Made by a program: the position numbers and the translations under genes. Shown in pieces: positions 5,832 through 6,777 of a stretch of DNA of 6,777 nucleotides (position 1 is the first letter of the stretch; the number at the start of each line of letters is the position of its first letter). The notes under the pieces were generated by a model. The model saw only the letters and a list, made by a program, of their open reading frames with translations. It ran no database searches and was not told the DNA's origin. The stretch spans positions 1-6,777 of the forward strand of contig DAIDTL010000060.1 in NCBI GenBank assembly GCA_027457225.1, written 5' to 3'. This DNA is from Ferrovaceae bacterium. Lineage in GTDB: Bacteria; Pseudomonadota; Gammaproteobacteria; Burkholderiales; Ferrovaceae.

Positions 5832-6596
5832 ATGGCTGCTAAAGAAGTCCGTTTTCATGACAGTGCCCGCGCCCGTATGGTTGTCGGCGTCAACATCCTG
5901 GCCGATGCGGTCAAGGTCACTCTGGGTCCGAAGGGCCGAAATGTCGTTCTGGAACGATCCTTCGGCGCGCCCACGATTACCAAAGATGGTGTTTCGGTCG
6001 CAAAGGAAATCGAATTGAAGGACAAATTCGAAAACATGGGCGCACAGATGGTCAAGGAAGTCGCTTCAAAAACCTCGGATGTTGCCGGTGATGGAACAAC
6101 CACCGCTACAGTACTGGCCCAAGCCATCGTTCAGGAAGGCATGAAATTTGTCGCCGCCGGTATGAACCCCATGGATCTTAAACGAGGTATCGACCGTGCC
6201 GTTGTAGCGACGGTGGAAGAGCTCAAAAAGCTGTCCAAGCCCTGTACCACCAGCACTGAAATTGCCCAAGTCGGTTCGATCTCAGCCAACTCCGATCAAT
6301 CCATCGGCGAAATCATTGCCAAAGCCATGGACAAAGTGGGTAAGGAGGGCGTCATTACCGTGGAAGATGGCTCCGGTCTGCAAAATGAACTGGATGTCGT
6401 GGAAGGCATGCAATTCGACCGAGGCTATCTTTCCCCCTATTTCATCAACAACCCTGATCGCCAGATTGCATTGCTCGAAGAGCCCTATGTACTGCTGCAC
6501 GATAAGAAAATTTCCAATATCCGTGACCTCCTGCCAGTACTGGAGCAGGTTGCCAAGTCTGGTCGACCGCTCCTGATTATTGCTGAGGAAGTGTAG
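5832..6596 (+). CDS. groEL: Chaperonin GroEL (Cpn60), N-terminal 254 residues up to an in-frame TAG
   Basis: The 60 kDa chaperonin that, with GroES, folds proteins in an ATP-driven double ring. The ATG at 5832 follows AGGAG (5820-5824) at seven bases, and the protein begins MAAKEVRFHDSARARM. The equatorial ATP-binding signatures are intact: VTLGPKGRNVVL (about 29-40), TKDGVSVAKEIEL (about 50-62) and AGDGTTTATVLAQ (about 85-97). The intermediate domain and half of the apical domain follow (GKEGVITVEDG, GMQFDRGYLSPYFIN). Codon 255 is TAG (6594-6596), where GroEL has Glu in AE[DE]VEGEAL. No gap or frameshift is needed: alignment with E. coli GroEL is residue-for-residue up to that point. A 254-residue product would lack the rest of the apical domain, the catalytic Asp near 398 and the C-terminal equatorial half, and could not form a working ring. 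The gene is otherwise normal in sequence character, so the stop looks recent or artefactual. Confidence 0.93.
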   Translation: MAAKEVRFHDSARARMVVGVNILADAVKVTLGPKGRNVVLERSFGAPTITKDGVSVAKEIELKDKFENMGAQMVKEVASKTSDVAGDGTTTATVLAQAIVQEGMKFVAAGMNPMDLKRGIDRAVVATVEELKKLSKPCTTSTEIAQVGSISANSDQSIGEIIAKAMDKVGKEGVITVEDGSGLQNELDVVEGMQFDRGYLSPYFINNPDRQIALLEEPYVLLHDKKISNIRDLLPVLEQVAKSGRPLLIIAEEV

Positions 6597-6777
6597 GGCG
6601 AAGCATTGGCCACCTTGGTGGTTAACAACATTCGCGGCATCCTCAAAACTACCGCCGTCAAGGCCCCTGGCTTTGGTGACCGGCGTAAGGCCATGCTGGA
6701 AGACATCGCCATCCTGACCGGCGGCACAGTAATCGCCGAAGAAGTGGGCCTCTCGCTGGAAAAAGTTACCCTGAATG
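6597..6777 (+). pseudogene. groEL: Continuation of groEL after the in-frame stop (runs off window)
   Basis: In the same frame as the upstream part, these 181 bases encode 60 uninterrupted residues beginning GEALATLVVNNIRGIL, with VKAPGFGDRRKAML and TGGTVIAEEVGLSLEK. This is residues 256-315 of GroEL and nearly matches canonical proteins. No separate ribosome binding site or convincing start precedes it, and the first in-frame ATG (6693) lies inside a conserved helix. It is therefore one gene split by the TAG, not a second gene. The conservation on both sides indicates selection up to very recently, or a sequencing error. The 3' end lies outside the window. Confidence 0.85.

Noticed and set aside
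6594..6596. TAG in groEL as a pyrrolysine codon or other recoding
   Set aside because: Pyrrolysine occurs in methylamine methyltransferases of organisms with the pyl genes. The position is a conserved Glu in GroEL, and nothing in the window supports recoding.
1..6777. A new defence, mobile or biosynthetic system
   Set aside because: Every sizeable gene belongs to a known housekeeping or envelope family. I see no repeats, integrase, transposase, toxin-antitoxin pair or unusual RNA to support one.

Overview
The window reads as chromosomal housekeeping DNA from a Gram-negative proteobacterium, most likely a betaproteobacterium. The supporting signs are a ubiquinone-pathway UbiA, a class C PBP4 (DacB), an outer-membrane barrel ending in phenylalanine, and GroES/GroEL residues of proteobacterial type preceded by a perfect CIRCE operator. 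This placement comes from protein character and gene order, not from a database search. I see no mobile element, CRISPR array, tRNA or rRNA, and no candidate for a new multi-gene system.

Left part (1-3333, + strand): a compact, probably co-transcribed run. The first 20 bases could be the last codons of an upstream gene, plausibly spoT/relA. They are followed by ridA (RidA-type deaminase), recG (branched-DNA helicase) and ubiA (4-hydroxybenzoate polyprenyltransferase). ridA and recG are 8 bases apart, and recG and ubiA share an ATGA stop/start overlap.

Middle part (3341-5393, - strand): dacB (periplasmic D-Ala-D-Ala carboxypeptidase/endopeptidase PBP4), then, 94 bases downstream of it, a small OmpA-like outer-membrane barrel protein that may have its own promoter. 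The barrel gene converges on ubiA with only 7 bases between the stop codons.

Right part (5394-6777, + strand): the groESL chaperonin operon, divergent from dacB. The 83-base gap between dacB and groES holds a perfect 9-9-9 CIRCE inverted repeat, the HrcA repressor site, lying closer to dacB than to groES. A 10-bp interrupted hairpin sits between groES and groEL. groEL runs off the right edge.

The most striking observation is an in-frame TAG at groEL codon 255, where other GroELs have Glu. The frame continues beyond it with 60 well-conserved GroEL residues. It is a single-base change (GAG to TAG) in a gene that is normally essential, so it is a base-call error, a recent nonsense mutation, a decayed extra copy, or a suppressed amber codon. 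A second odd change is Cys in place of an expected Gly in RecG helicase motif V, also explainable by one G-to-T change.
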